64,000 nucleotides of DNA from assembly GCA_018816885.1 (NCBI GenBank), contig JAHIUS010000021.1:41606-105605 (forward strand), read 5' to 3'. The translations under genes were made by a program, and so were the position numbers. The stretch comes from Patescibacteria group bacterium (GTDB lineage: Bacteria > Patescibacteriota > Gracilibacteria > UBA1369 > UBA12470). The stretch's first letter is position 1. Each line of letters opens with the position of its first letter. Shown one piece after another: positions 46,971 through 55,688 of the stretch. Below the pieces are notes generated by a model. The model had not been told where the DNA came from. It was given only the letters and a program-made list of their open reading frames with translations, and ran no database searches.

Positions 46971-48935
46971 TTAAGCTGCTTTGTGTTTTTTTACTGTAAG
47001 ACTTTCAACATCGGATCCGAATCTTCTTTGAATGTCTTTTCTGTACAGGTTTATGAGAGGGGTTGATTCATCTCTTGACAAGGTGTCGCTCAGTCCTTCC
47101 TGTAGGGGTTTGCCTCTGAGGATTTCGATTGTTTGTTCGAGAGGTTGTGTAACTTTTTCCATTACCATTTCATCTATTGCGGATCTCAGTGATTCGTTTT
47201 TTTGGATTGGGACTTCTCTTCCATGATTTGTGAATCGTATTTCAGCCATATGTTCCTCTGAATTTGTTCTTAGTTTTTTTCTCTTTGCTTGCGAGAGCAA
47301 TCTTCTTCTGTCTTGTTCTTCCATTACTCTTAAGCCGGATCCTGTTATGTCTTTCAGGTCTATTGTTGTAAATTCGGTTTCTTCGTCGGTGTCTATTGCG
47401 TCCAATGTTCTCTCACCTTGGCTTAATTCGTGTATTTCTCTTGCCTTCATCGCGGCGGACTCTCCTTCAATTGTTTGTATTGCCGATTCCTGTCTGTTTC
47501 TCGCTTGAGTTTCCCCTGTTTTTTGTTCGCTTCTTAAAGTTTCTCCGGCCAATGCGTCGATTAATACTATCTCTTCTCCTTCGGATCCGCTAAGTATGCG
47601 TGCAAGCTGCTGTGAATATACTTTCTGAGCTTTTTCGGTTGAAGCTATCATCTTTGTCCAGTCGTGAATGTCGGTTCCTTCTTCAGCTTCTTTTGACAGT
47701 ACATCGAGTGTTACGATTTTTTCGGATTTGTTTAGTGTGAAAAAATATATTCCCGCCTGAGATTCTCTTATTTCTTTGGGTAGTTTTTTGAAAGCTTTTG
47801 TGAGCTCATGCCTATCTTCCAGTTCTGTTATTTCAAACGCGGCCAATAGGAGTTCTTGTTCTTTGTAGGAGCGTGCCGCGAATTTTGACATTAGTTGATG
47901 GTACTCTTTTGGGGCTATTTCCGTTAGGTTGTCGGTTAAAAGTTTGAGGTAGTTTTTTGCTAGAGGGTTGCTTTCTTTGCTGTGTTCGAGTTTTTGTAAT
48001 TCCGTAAGCAAAGATTCGCGTTCGCTGCAGCCGAGTTCTTTCCGCCAGGTTTTTTCATAAGGTTCGCGTATTGTTTCCGGTAGTTTCGAGAAGTCTTTTT
48101 GGATTCTTCGGCGCTTGGGGATTAGTTCGTTCTCAAGGTCTCTGAGAGCTTTTGCGACTCCTTCGACTCCTTTGTATTGAGGTCCTCTGAGATTTTCGGT
48201 TTCGATCCATTTCAGGAACTCTTTTCTCGGTTTATCGCCGAATATTTCCGGATCCAGTAAGGATTCATATCTTTTTAACAATTCGGAATGTCTTTTTTCC
48301 AGTATTGCCAGTTCTTCATTACAATTTCCCGAGTTGATTTTTCCCGATTCAACCATTTGAAAAAATGTGTTTTGAACGGTGGGGTGGGCTTTTATGGCTT
48401 TTTTGTAACTTGTTTCTATTTCTTCCAGAATTTCGGTTTTTGATCTTTGTAGTGTTCCTCTTTGTTGTTCTCTAAAAGTTTCAGCCAAGTATAGATTGAA
48501 TGCTTTTGGCGAGGTTTTTTTCAATCTTTCGAGTCTTTGTTTGTGCTTGAGTTGTTCCGGGGCGCATTTTTTCAAGCCTTTTATTTCATTGGCAAGGTCT
48601 TTTGTGCTTAGTCCTCTCATGTAGGATAAACAGTTGGCTGTGAATCCCAGTTTGTTATCTTCCGATTCGTGAGTTGTTTCTTCGAGTATCCCCTTTGCTA
48701 TATTCAGTGTTAATTCTTTCATTTGTCTCTCCAGATCCGTAAGTTTTGCAGGTGATTCGAATCTTCCTTCTTCTATTTCTTTGCGAATTTCTCCTATCGT
48801 TAAATTTCCATCAAGTTCTTTCTCCAGATCTTTTGCGTCTTTTGCCAGATTTTCGGCGCGTTTTTTGGTAAAACTGTCGAATTTCTCAAGAGGTTCTATC
48901 CCTTCATTGCCTTTAAAATTTTCCAGTGAGCTCAT
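46971..48935 (-). CDS. Large helical/coiled-coil hypothetical protein
   Basis: 654-aa uninterrupted ORF, Glu/Lys-rich helical composition. Confidence 0.7.
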   Translation of the reverse strand: MSSLENFKGNEGIEPLEKFDSFTKKRAENLAKDAKDLEKELDGNLTIGEIRKEIEEGRFESPAKLTDLERQMKELTLNIAKGILEETTHESEDNKLGFTANCLSYMRGLSTKDLANEIKGLKKCAPEQLKHKQRLERLKKTSPKAFNLYLAETFREQQRGTLQRSKTEILEEIETSYKKAIKAHPTVQNTFFQMVESGKINSGNCNEELAILEKRHSELLKRYESLLDPEIFGDKPRKEFLKWIETENLRGPQYKGVEGVAKALRDLENELIPKRRRIQKDFSKLPETIREPYEKTWRKELGCSERESLLTELQKLEHSKESNPLAKNYLKLLTDNLTEIAPKEYHQLMSKFAARSYKEQELLLAAFEITELEDRHELTKAFKKLPKEIRESQAGIYFFTLNKSEKIVTLDVLSKEAEEGTDIHDWTKMIASTEKAQKVYSQQLARILSGSEGEEIVLIDALAGETLRSEQKTGETQARNRQESAIQTIEGESAAMKAREIHELSQGERTLDAIDTDEETEFTTIDLKDITGSGLRVMEEQDRRRLLSQAKRKKLRTNSEEHMAEIRFTNHGREVPIQKNESLRSAIDEMVMEKVTQPLEQTIEILRGKPLQEGLSDTLSRDESTPLINLYRKDIQRRFGSDVESLTVKKHKAA

Positions 48936-49049
48936 TTTGAAGGGTTGATTAGGATGCTGATTGTAACTTTTTTCCGTAAAAAGTCAATGATTTAACTGGT
49001 GGCGGATGGTTTAAAGTGGATGGTATTTCTATATGCCCCATCTGCTATT

Positions 49050-51254
49050 TTACGCCACCGAACATGCCGAGTAGCTGCATTGAGGGCAGCTCATGCAACC
49101 CTCATGCATTATCAGTTTGCCCTCGCAATCGGGGCAGACACCTTCCTTCTTAATCTCTGCTTTTGATTTTTCAGAACTTTGTTTGAGTGATTTGTGTCGT
49201 CTTTGATCTTCTTCGATCTTCTTTTTGCCTTTGACTTTTCCGATGTTCAGAACCTGGTTGTCGCGGCTTCCGTCCCTGTAAACGGTTATTCCTTTACAGC
49301 CGAGTTTGTAGGCCGATTTGTAGGATTTTTCGATATCTTTGGTTGTTGCCAAGTGCGGGAAGTTTACGGTCTTCGATACGGCCGAATCTATATGTTTCTG
49401 GAAAGCTGCTTGGGCTTTCACATGCCATTCCGGCGCGATGTCTTGGGCTGTTACGAATACTTTTCGTACTGAAGCTGGGATTGCTTCTATGTTTTGGACT
49501 GAACCGCTTTCCGCGATTTCTCGCATTAGATCTTGTGAGTAAAATCCTTTTTCTTTGGCGATCTGCTCAAAGTACTTGTTGGTGTAAACAAGCTCTGTGC
49601 CGTCCATTACGTTCTTGATGTATGAAATGGCGAAGTTTGGTTCGATTCCGCCCGATGCTTCTGCAATCATTCCGATTGTTCCTGTTGGAGCGATTGTTGT
49701 TTGGCAGGCGTTTCTGATTTTTATTCCTTTTTTCTCGTAATAACTTCCTTTCCAGCAAGGGAATACTCCTCTGTCTTTGGCCAGATCTATCGATTTGTTT
49801 TCACATTCTGTTTTAAGGAATGACGTGATTTTGTCCGCCCACTCCAGACCTTCTTTTGAGTTGTAAGGGACTTTAAGTTGATAAAGAATATCACCGAATC
49901 CCATCAGTCCGAGGCCGACTTTTCTTGATGCGCGGCTGACTTCGGCGATCTTCGGGATCGGATATTTGTTCATATCGATCACATTATCCAGGAAGTGGAT
50001 AGATGAATGGATTGTTTCTCGGAATTTGTCCCAGTCGAGGTCTGAGTGGTCTGCGCGGATCATTCTGTTAAGATTGATTGAGCCCAGATTGCAGGATTCG
50101 TAACCCTTCAGAGGTTGTTCTCCGCACGGATTGGTGCTTTCTATCAATCCCGTGTGCGGGATTTTATCGGCTTTGTTGATTGTGTCGAGGAAAATTACTC
50201 CGGGATCGCCGTTTTTCCAGGCCATATCCAGGATAAGGTCGAATACATGGCGCGCCGGGAGTTTTTGGACAACTTGTCCGTCTCTTGGGTTCAAAAGTTC
50301 ATAATCTTTGTTTTTATCCAAGGCTTCCATGAATTTATCCGTGATTCCGACAGATATGTTGAAGTTGGTAAGGGTTACCATGTCGGATTTCATTGTGATG
50401 AAGTCTAAGATATCCGGATGATCGACTCTAAGGATTCCCATATTGGCTCCGCGTCTTTTGCCTCCTTGTTTGATTACATCTGTCGCGACATCAAATACTC
50501 GCATGAATGAGATAGGTCCGGAGGATACGCCGGTTGTGGATTTAACGAGGTCGTTTCTTGGCCTTAATCGTGAGAATGAAAAGCCGGTTCCTCCTCCACT
50601 TTTGTGAATTAATGCGGCATTTTTCACGGTATCAAAGATGTTTTCCATCGAATCTTCTACCGGAAGAACGAAACATGCCGAGAGCTGCTGTATATCTGTT
50701 CCTGCGTTCATCAGGGTAGGGGAGTTGGGCATGAACTCCAGTTGTGTCATAAGTTTGTAGAATTTCTCTTCCGTTTCTTGGGCATTCCCTTTTTTGTAGT
50801 TCTTGTCTGCTTCGGCAATGTTTTTGGCGACTCTGCGGAATAGGTCTTCGGGAGACTCCATTATTCTGTTGTTTTCGTCTTTTAACAGATAGCGGCGTTC
50901 CAAAACTTGAAGTGCGTTCAGGCTTAGTGGGAGGTTGGTGGTTTTTCCCATTATTGCCTTCTGCTGCTCTCTGATGTCTGCTCGTTTTTGTCTGTAAAGA
51001 ATGTAAGCTTTTGCCGTTTTGCCGTACTGGCGTTCTATCAGCATGTTCTCGACGAGGTCTTGGACCTGTTCGACTGTTGGGTAGTTGTCTCCTTTGAACA
51101 AGATGTTGAGGAGGTTCTCGATTTCGTTTGAAATTTCCTGTGCGATTGTGCGGTCTTTTCCTCCGACCGATTGAGCGGATTTCCAAATCGCTTCAGCGAT
51201 TTTTTCGCGATCGAAATTGGCAGCGGTTCCGTCGCGTTTGATGATTTTTTTCAT
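49050..51254 (-). CDS. nrdJ: Class II adenosylcobalamin-dependent ribonucleotide reductase
   Basis: ATP-cone MKKIIKRDGTAANFDREKIAEAIWKS; NAGTDIQQLSACFVLPVEDSM; STNPCGEQPLKGYESCNLGSINL; C-terminal CPDCEGKLIMHEGCMSCPQC. Confidence 0.95.
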   Translation of the reverse strand: MKKIIKRDGTAANFDREKIAEAIWKSAQSVGGKDRTIAQEISNEIENLLNILFKGDNYPTVEQVQDLVENMLIERQYGKTAKAYILYRQKRADIREQQKAIMGKTTNLPLSLNALQVLERRYLLKDENNRIMESPEDLFRRVAKNIAEADKNYKKGNAQETEEKFYKLMTQLEFMPNSPTLMNAGTDIQQLSACFVLPVEDSMENIFDTVKNAALIHKSGGGTGFSFSRLRPRNDLVKSTTGVSSGPISFMRVFDVATDVIKQGGKRRGANMGILRVDHPDILDFITMKSDMVTLTNFNISVGITDKFMEALDKNKDYELLNPRDGQVVQKLPARHVFDLILDMAWKNGDPGVIFLDTINKADKIPHTGLIESTNPCGEQPLKGYESCNLGSINLNRMIRADHSDLDWDKFRETIHSSIHFLDNVIDMNKYPIPKIAEVSRASRKVGLGLMGFGDILYQLKVPYNSKEGLEWADKITSFLKTECENKSIDLAKDRGVFPCWKGSYYEKKGIKIRNACQTTIAPTGTIGMIAEASGGIEPNFAISYIKNVMDGTELVYTNKYFEQIAKEKGFYSQDLMREIAESGSVQNIEAIPASVRKVFVTAQDIAPEWHVKAQAAFQKHIDSAVSKTVNFPHLATTKDIEKSYKSAYKLGCKGITVYRDGSRDNQVLNIGKVKGKKKIEEDQRRHKSLKQSSEKSKAEIKKEGVCPDCEGKLIMHEGCMSCPQCSYSACSVA

Positions 51255-51255
51255 G

Positions 51256-51290
51256 GTAGAGTAGTGTTAGTAGTCAGTAATTAGTAATGA
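51256..51290. repeat. Heptad array, 5 x 7 bp, directly upstream of nrdJ
   Basis: GTAGAGT AGTGTTA GTAGTCA GTAATTA GTAATGA. Confidence 0.85.
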
Positions 51291-51295
51291 GTGGA

Positions 51296-51468
51296 TGGAG
51301 TTTCCGCTAACGCGGAAACGGCTTGATTGTTAGTGGGGCTGGCCTTGCGGCCGCCCTGTGGAGTTTCCGCTGTGGAGCCCTGCGGGCAGGTTAGTTTTTT
51401 GTGCCGGCCTAACGGCCGCACTGGCGGAAACGGCTTGATTGGTAGTGGGGCTGGCCATTGGCCGCCCT
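51296..51468 (+). repeat. Two hairpin-family copies with a 45/46-bp direct repeat (51312-51357, 51424-51468)
   Basis: GCGGAAACGGCTTGATTG[T/G]TAGTGGGGCTGGCC..GGCCGCCCT twice; TGGAGTTTCCGC-TAAC-GCGGAAAC hairpin. Confidence 0.9.
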
Positions 51469-51622
51469 TTTTTAGTTTGTTTTTTTGGGGACTCAAGAAA
51501 TCAGAGGGTCTTTTCAAATTTATAGACTTTGAAGTCTTGGCCTGACTTGTTTTTTCGAGCGGTTTCTGTTCTGATTGGCTTCCTTTTGCGCTTAAACGGT
51601 CTTGTGTCCAAGTTTTTGCATA

Positions 51623-51638
51623 CCACTACATATTGTGG
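51623..51638. promoter_or_regulatory. NrdR-like box 1 (CCACTACATATTGTGG)
   Basis: 13/16 match by eye to the recalled NrdR consensus ACACWATATATWGTGT. Confidence 0.6.
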
Positions 51639-51654
51639 TTCTTGCTCATGTATA

Positions 51655-51670
51655 CTACAATATATTGAAG
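51655..51670. promoter_or_regulatory. NrdR-like box 2 (CTACAATATATTGAAG)
   Basis: Perfect palindromic core CAATATATTG; core-to-core spacing to box 1 is 32 bp, about three helical turns. Confidence 0.6.
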
Positions 51671-51839
51671 TTTTAAGGGTAACTCAAGGCGCTTTTTGAA
51701 AACCAAATTTACAATATTTGAAAATATTTTAGCGTTATATAAAAATAGGTTGCAAAATCCTTTAATGAGAACTATTATCAATAGCGCCTTGTATTCTTTA
51801 ACCCCTTTACGATATGGACGGCAAAGGAGGATGCGGATG

Positions 51840-52988
51840 TTAAGTTCCGCCTGAAGATGCCTTCTCATTGTGAGAGGGTGTCTTTTTTTTGTTCTCGTAT
51901 ATGCTCAAAGCTATTACCGCCAGTATTGTTGTGAGATAGGGGAGGAGCTGATTGTATAGAGGTTTTTTTTCATGTTCGATTGAAATTGTTTCCGGTTGGT
52001 TGTTCACGGTTTCTATCCTGTAATCGATTATTTCGTTTTCGCCGTTCAGGGTTTCGAATGTTAGAGAGATGTTTTGTTCGGGAGTGAAGATTGTGTTTGC
52101 AAGTTCTTGCGACAGGTTTAGATTGGATGTTTGGAATGAAAAAATCTGCTCGTTTACGGTTATTTCGAGAGTGTTTGATTCAAAGGTTTCTATAAGTCCT
52201 TCTGTTGCGAAGATTGTTGCATTTAGCGTTCCGGGGGTAGGGGTGTGCCATTGCCATGATTCTTCCGTTTCGTTGGTTAGAAGGTTTATTATGGTAATGA
52301 GTTGGTATGAAACTCCTTCCTTTGTTGATTCGTAAGGGACTTCGGATAGTATGTTGCCGTCCGGGGTCAAAATTCGGGCTGAGTCTGATGAGTTGTTCAA
52401 GGCGATTCCCGATTCACTTCTGAATATTATTGTGCGTTCTCCCGGTTCGAGTTTCGTTGTCGGGATTTCCCAAGGGGAGCTTCCGTCTTCGTTGTCGTCC
52501 AGCAATAGGCCTTCGAGGTTGATTTCCGCCTGTCCGGTGTTTTTTATCTCTATCCATTCTTCTGTCGATTCGTTTTCTTCGGGGTTGGGCATTACTTCTG
52601 TTATTTGTACTGTTGTTGGGAAAATTTGATACTCTTTGATTTCTCCGAGTGGATAAGTCTCTCCTTCCAGAGCGTTTTCGATTTTCATTGTGTCGATTGG
52701 TTTCGGATTGGAAGACAGTATTCGAATTTCGTCATAGTCGTTGTTGATTGAAATTTTTGTTTCCGAAGAAAAAAGCTGAAGTTCTCCGAGAGGGGCTATT
52801 GTATAGCTTTCGAGGTTGAAAGGGGGGCTTTCGCCTTGCTGATCGTCCAGAAACAGGCCTGTGAGTTCTTGTCTGTAGTCGGATTCGTTTTTGAGAATGA
52901 TATACTCTTTATTCAAATCCGCGCCTTCCGGATTGGGAAGAACCTCGAATATTTTTATCGCTATTAGTAAGGGAATTATTTTGAACAT
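51840..52988 (-). CDS. Lamin-tail-domain protein with two LTD copies and C-terminal TM
   Basis: IKIFEVLPNPEGADLNKEYIILKN and VQITEVMPNPEENESTEEWIEIKNTGQAEINLEGLLLDD; TM YLTTILAVIALSIY. Confidence 0.85.
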   Translation of the reverse strand: MFKIIPLLIAIKIFEVLPNPEGADLNKEYIILKNESDYRQELTGLFLDDQQGESPPFNLESYTIAPLGELQLFSSETKISINNDYDEIRILSSNPKPIDTMKIENALEGETYPLGEIKEYQIFPTTVQITEVMPNPEENESTEEWIEIKNTGQAEINLEGLLLDDNEDGSSPWEIPTTKLEPGERTIIFRSESGIALNNSSDSARILTPDGNILSEVPYESTKEGVSYQLITIINLLTNETEESWQWHTPTPGTLNATIFATEGLIETFESNTLEITVNEQIFSFQTSNLNLSQELANTIFTPEQNISLTFETLNGENEIIDYRIETVNNQPETISIEHEKKPLYNQLLPYLTTILAVIALSIYENKKKTPSHNEKASSGGT

Positions 52989-53052
52989 CCCAGGTACGAT
53001 AGCGCAGGGACATTAAATTTAGATTAAAAAAAAGGGGGGCAACTTTAAAAAA

Positions 53053-53108
53053 GAACCAAGAACCAAGATCCAAGATCCAAGATCCAAGATCCAAGATCCA
53101 AGATCCAA
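53053..53108. repeat. Heptad array, 8 x 7 bp
   Basis: GAACCAA x2 then GATCCAA x6. Confidence 0.97.
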
Positions 53109-53144
53109 GAACATGAGTGCTGCAGAATCATTTTGACAAAGCCC

Positions 53145-55682
53145 CTAGCTTCCTCCAATCTCCACAACGAAATCTCCTTTATAAATATCGTACACAAGTA
53201 TTTTTGAATGATTGAAAATATAGTCAAAGGCTTCCATGTATTTTTCCGCCATTGTTCCTTCGAGATCGGAGCTTATCGAGTAGGTGTTGTAGTCGAAAAT
53301 CATGTATTTGAATCCTCCGGCCTGCAATCTTCTTTCCAGCAGATCCATATCTTTTTCCAGGTATAGGCAGTGGAAGTCGTCGAGATATTGGTCGTTAAAA
53401 GTTCTTGAGAAGCTGTTTTCTATGAAGTATGGAAGAGTGGTTCCAACTCTCCATATCAGTCCATCGTTCTTTTCGAAAATATCGCTTGCCGCAAGGGCGT
53501 TCGGATATATTGAGCTGACGGTTTCTTCTTCTGTTATTGTGTCTGAAATATACAGCAGCAATGGGTGTTTTCCGGAAGAAGCTATCCTGAGTGTGAAGAA
53601 AGGGATAATTAATATAAGTACCAGTATTGCGGCAAAGATTTTCCCATATTTTTTATGGGTTTTCTCTAAGTTATCCAAAAGTCCGGATACATACATTGCA
53701 AGAGGCAGAAGGCCCGGAAGTCCGTACCAAATAATTCCGTTTCCGGATACAAGCCAGAATATCCAATAACTTACTCCGAACACTATGACCGGCATCCATT
53801 TTTTCGATTTTTTTCTCACGAATAGGAGTAATGCGGGGATTAAGGCTAGGAATATCCATCCTATATCTACATATTTTCCGTAAACTCCTTGGTCGTTCAT
53901 GGTTAGATGCCAGGGTAGGGTTAGGATTCTTTTTGCCGGGTGGTCATAGCCCAAATATCTGTCCAGCTCTTCTATGGTACCTGTGCCTTTGCACTCTTCA
54001 TGGTTTATAGCGAGGTCTCCTTCGAATGCGTCGTAATCCATTTTCGGTTGCGGGTTCTCTCCCAAAATCAGGGCTCGGGTTGACAGAGATCCTGTGTCCA
54101 TGAAGTTGCCGATTGCCCATGGAGAGAATGCCATTCCTGCGAATAGCGCGAATATGACGATCGTTTTTAGGCCATGGAAGTTCTTTTCTTTAATTATAGA
54201 AATCAAAAGTAGAATTGCTGCGATAACGACCAGGATTACTCCCGTTATTTGAGGGGCTGAGAAGTTGTGCCCCATATTAATGTTGTTTGTGATCGCGAGT
54301 GTTCCAAGTCCGAATAGTATTCCCGCTGCCGTTCCTTTTGTCTTGTAATATTTGTTTAAGAGAATTGTTATCATTGCGAAAATCAAGATCATTGCGGTGA
54401 TTTTTATTCCGAACGCGAATCCTGCCAGAAGTCCCGCTATTATGATGTACACTGATTGTTCTTTTTTGTCTTTTGAGGTTATTCCCAGGTATAAACTCAA
54501 GAATGAGATCGTGCTTATGGCGAAGCTTGCCAGGTCTACTTTGTTATCTTCTATGATGTGAAATGTGAATAGCGGAGTTGCGTATATTGATGCTGCGGCT
54601 ATGAGTGAATATTTTTTTGATAAAAATTTTCTTGAAACAATATAGATTGCGGCCAGCGCTATTGCTGCCGGGAAAAAAGAGGCCAGGAATAGGGTTGCGG
54701 TTGTCCAGTTGAACATGGTGAAGCCGAGGCTCATGAAGAGCTCCCAGTAGTAGTTGCCACCCATTCTTATAAGTCCTCCCGCTTCGAATATTTCTTTGGC
54801 GAGGTTTACATATCGGTTGAGACCGTCGTATCCTCTCGGAGTAGGGGAGATTCCGTCTATGAAGTTTAGAAGTACTGTCAGTCCGAGGATTATCAGTATT
54901 GGCAGAATTAAGCTTTTCGGGTTGATTTTGAGTTCTTGTTTGAAATCTTTGAGTTTTTTGAGAATTTGAAGGACGGATTTATAGCTTATTGCAGATAAAA
55001 GTATGAATGTTGCCCAGCTTGTTGCTTGGTTGAGTATTCCGAATTTTCCGAGGAAAAAGCAGGTTAATATGATTGCGAAAAGGCCCAGCCCAAGTGAGAT
55101 GAGTGCGTTTTCCGGGTTGAGTTTTGCTTTTTTGAGTAGGAGTTTTAGGATTGAGAAACCTGTTGATACGGCGGTTAATGTCAGGAAGAACATTATCAGA
55201 AAAAGTCCTATTGTTTTGGTGATTAACCCCTTTTGGATGTCTGCGATTTTCGGGGTGATGAAGTTTTTGTGGAACTCTGCAGGCAGCCATTTGAAAGTGT
55301 CTTTGGTTTTTTGCATGGAGGAGTTGTGGACGACTATTGAATCTGCTCCTTCAGGTATTTCCGAGTAATCATGGACTTCTTGAATTTCTATTGCCAGAGT
55401 TTCCGGGTTGTATGAGTAGATTATGTCTCCTCCCGTGTTGTATGATGGGTCTGTTACCAAAAACATGATGTTGCCAAGTATGAGTATGCCTATAAGTGCG
55501 GCTGTCAGTATCCGAGGCAAGGTGATTCGGATTTTTTTTAAGAAGAAAAAGGCGGCATAGATCAAAACAGGAATTGACAGGTAAAGTATTTGGATGATTC
55601 CGGGTGTGTAGTACCAGTGATTTTTGAAGTAGAAAAAAACTACTAGCCCTATCCAGGATACTGCGAGTATTTTTTTTGGCAT
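53145..55682 (-). CDS. Multi-TM GT-C-type (PMT/ArnT-like) membrane protein, paralog A
   Basis: 845 aa, many TMs; SPTPRGYDGLNRYVNLAKEIFEAGGLIRMGGNYYWELFMSLGFTMFNWTTATLFLASFFPA. Confidence 0.7.
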   Translation of the reverse strand: MPKKILAVSWIGLVVFFYFKNHWYYTPGIIQILYLSIPVLIYAAFFFLKKIRITLPRILTAALIGILILGNIMFLVTDPSYNTGGDIIYSYNPETLAIEIQEVHDYSEIPEGADSIVVHNSSMQKTKDTFKWLPAEFHKNFITPKIADIQKGLITKTIGLFLIMFFLTLTAVSTGFSILKLLLKKAKLNPENALISLGLGLFAIILTCFFLGKFGILNQATSWATFILLSAISYKSVLQILKKLKDFKQELKINPKSLILPILIILGLTVLLNFIDGISPTPRGYDGLNRYVNLAKEIFEAGGLIRMGGNYYWELFMSLGFTMFNWTTATLFLASFFPAAIALAAIYIVSRKFLSKKYSLIAAASIYATPLFTFHIIEDNKVDLASFAISTISFLSLYLGITSKDKKEQSVYIIIAGLLAGFAFGIKITAMILIFAMITILLNKYYKTKGTAAGILFGLGTLAITNNINMGHNFSAPQITGVILVVIAAILLLISIIKEKNFHGLKTIVIFALFAGMAFSPWAIGNFMDTGSLSTRALILGENPQPKMDYDAFEGDLAINHEECKGTGTIEELDRYLGYDHPAKRILTLPWHLTMNDQGVYGKYVDIGWIFLALIPALLLFVRKKSKKWMPVIVFGVSYWIFWLVSGNGIIWYGLPGLLPLAMYVSGLLDNLEKTHKKYGKIFAAILVLILIIPFFTLRIASSGKHPLLLYISDTITEEETVSSIYPNALAASDIFEKNDGLIWRVGTTLPYFIENSFSRTFNDQYLDDFHCLYLEKDMDLLERRLQAGGFKYMIFDYNTYSISSDLEGTMAEKYMEAFDYIFNHSKILVYDIYKGDFVVEIGGS

Positions 55683-55688
55683 TTATTT

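Noticed and set aside
46694-47066. Plus-strand ORFs over the cobO 5' region
   Set aside because: Antisense to cobO and its remnant; Phe/Cys-rich low-complexity translations.
51255-51839. Cobalamin riboswitch upstream of nrdJ
   Set aside because: No recognisable B12-box or expected core seen; the structure present is explained by the repeat element.
53053-53108. CRISPR array
   Set aside because: Units are 7 bp without spacers; no cas genes in the window.
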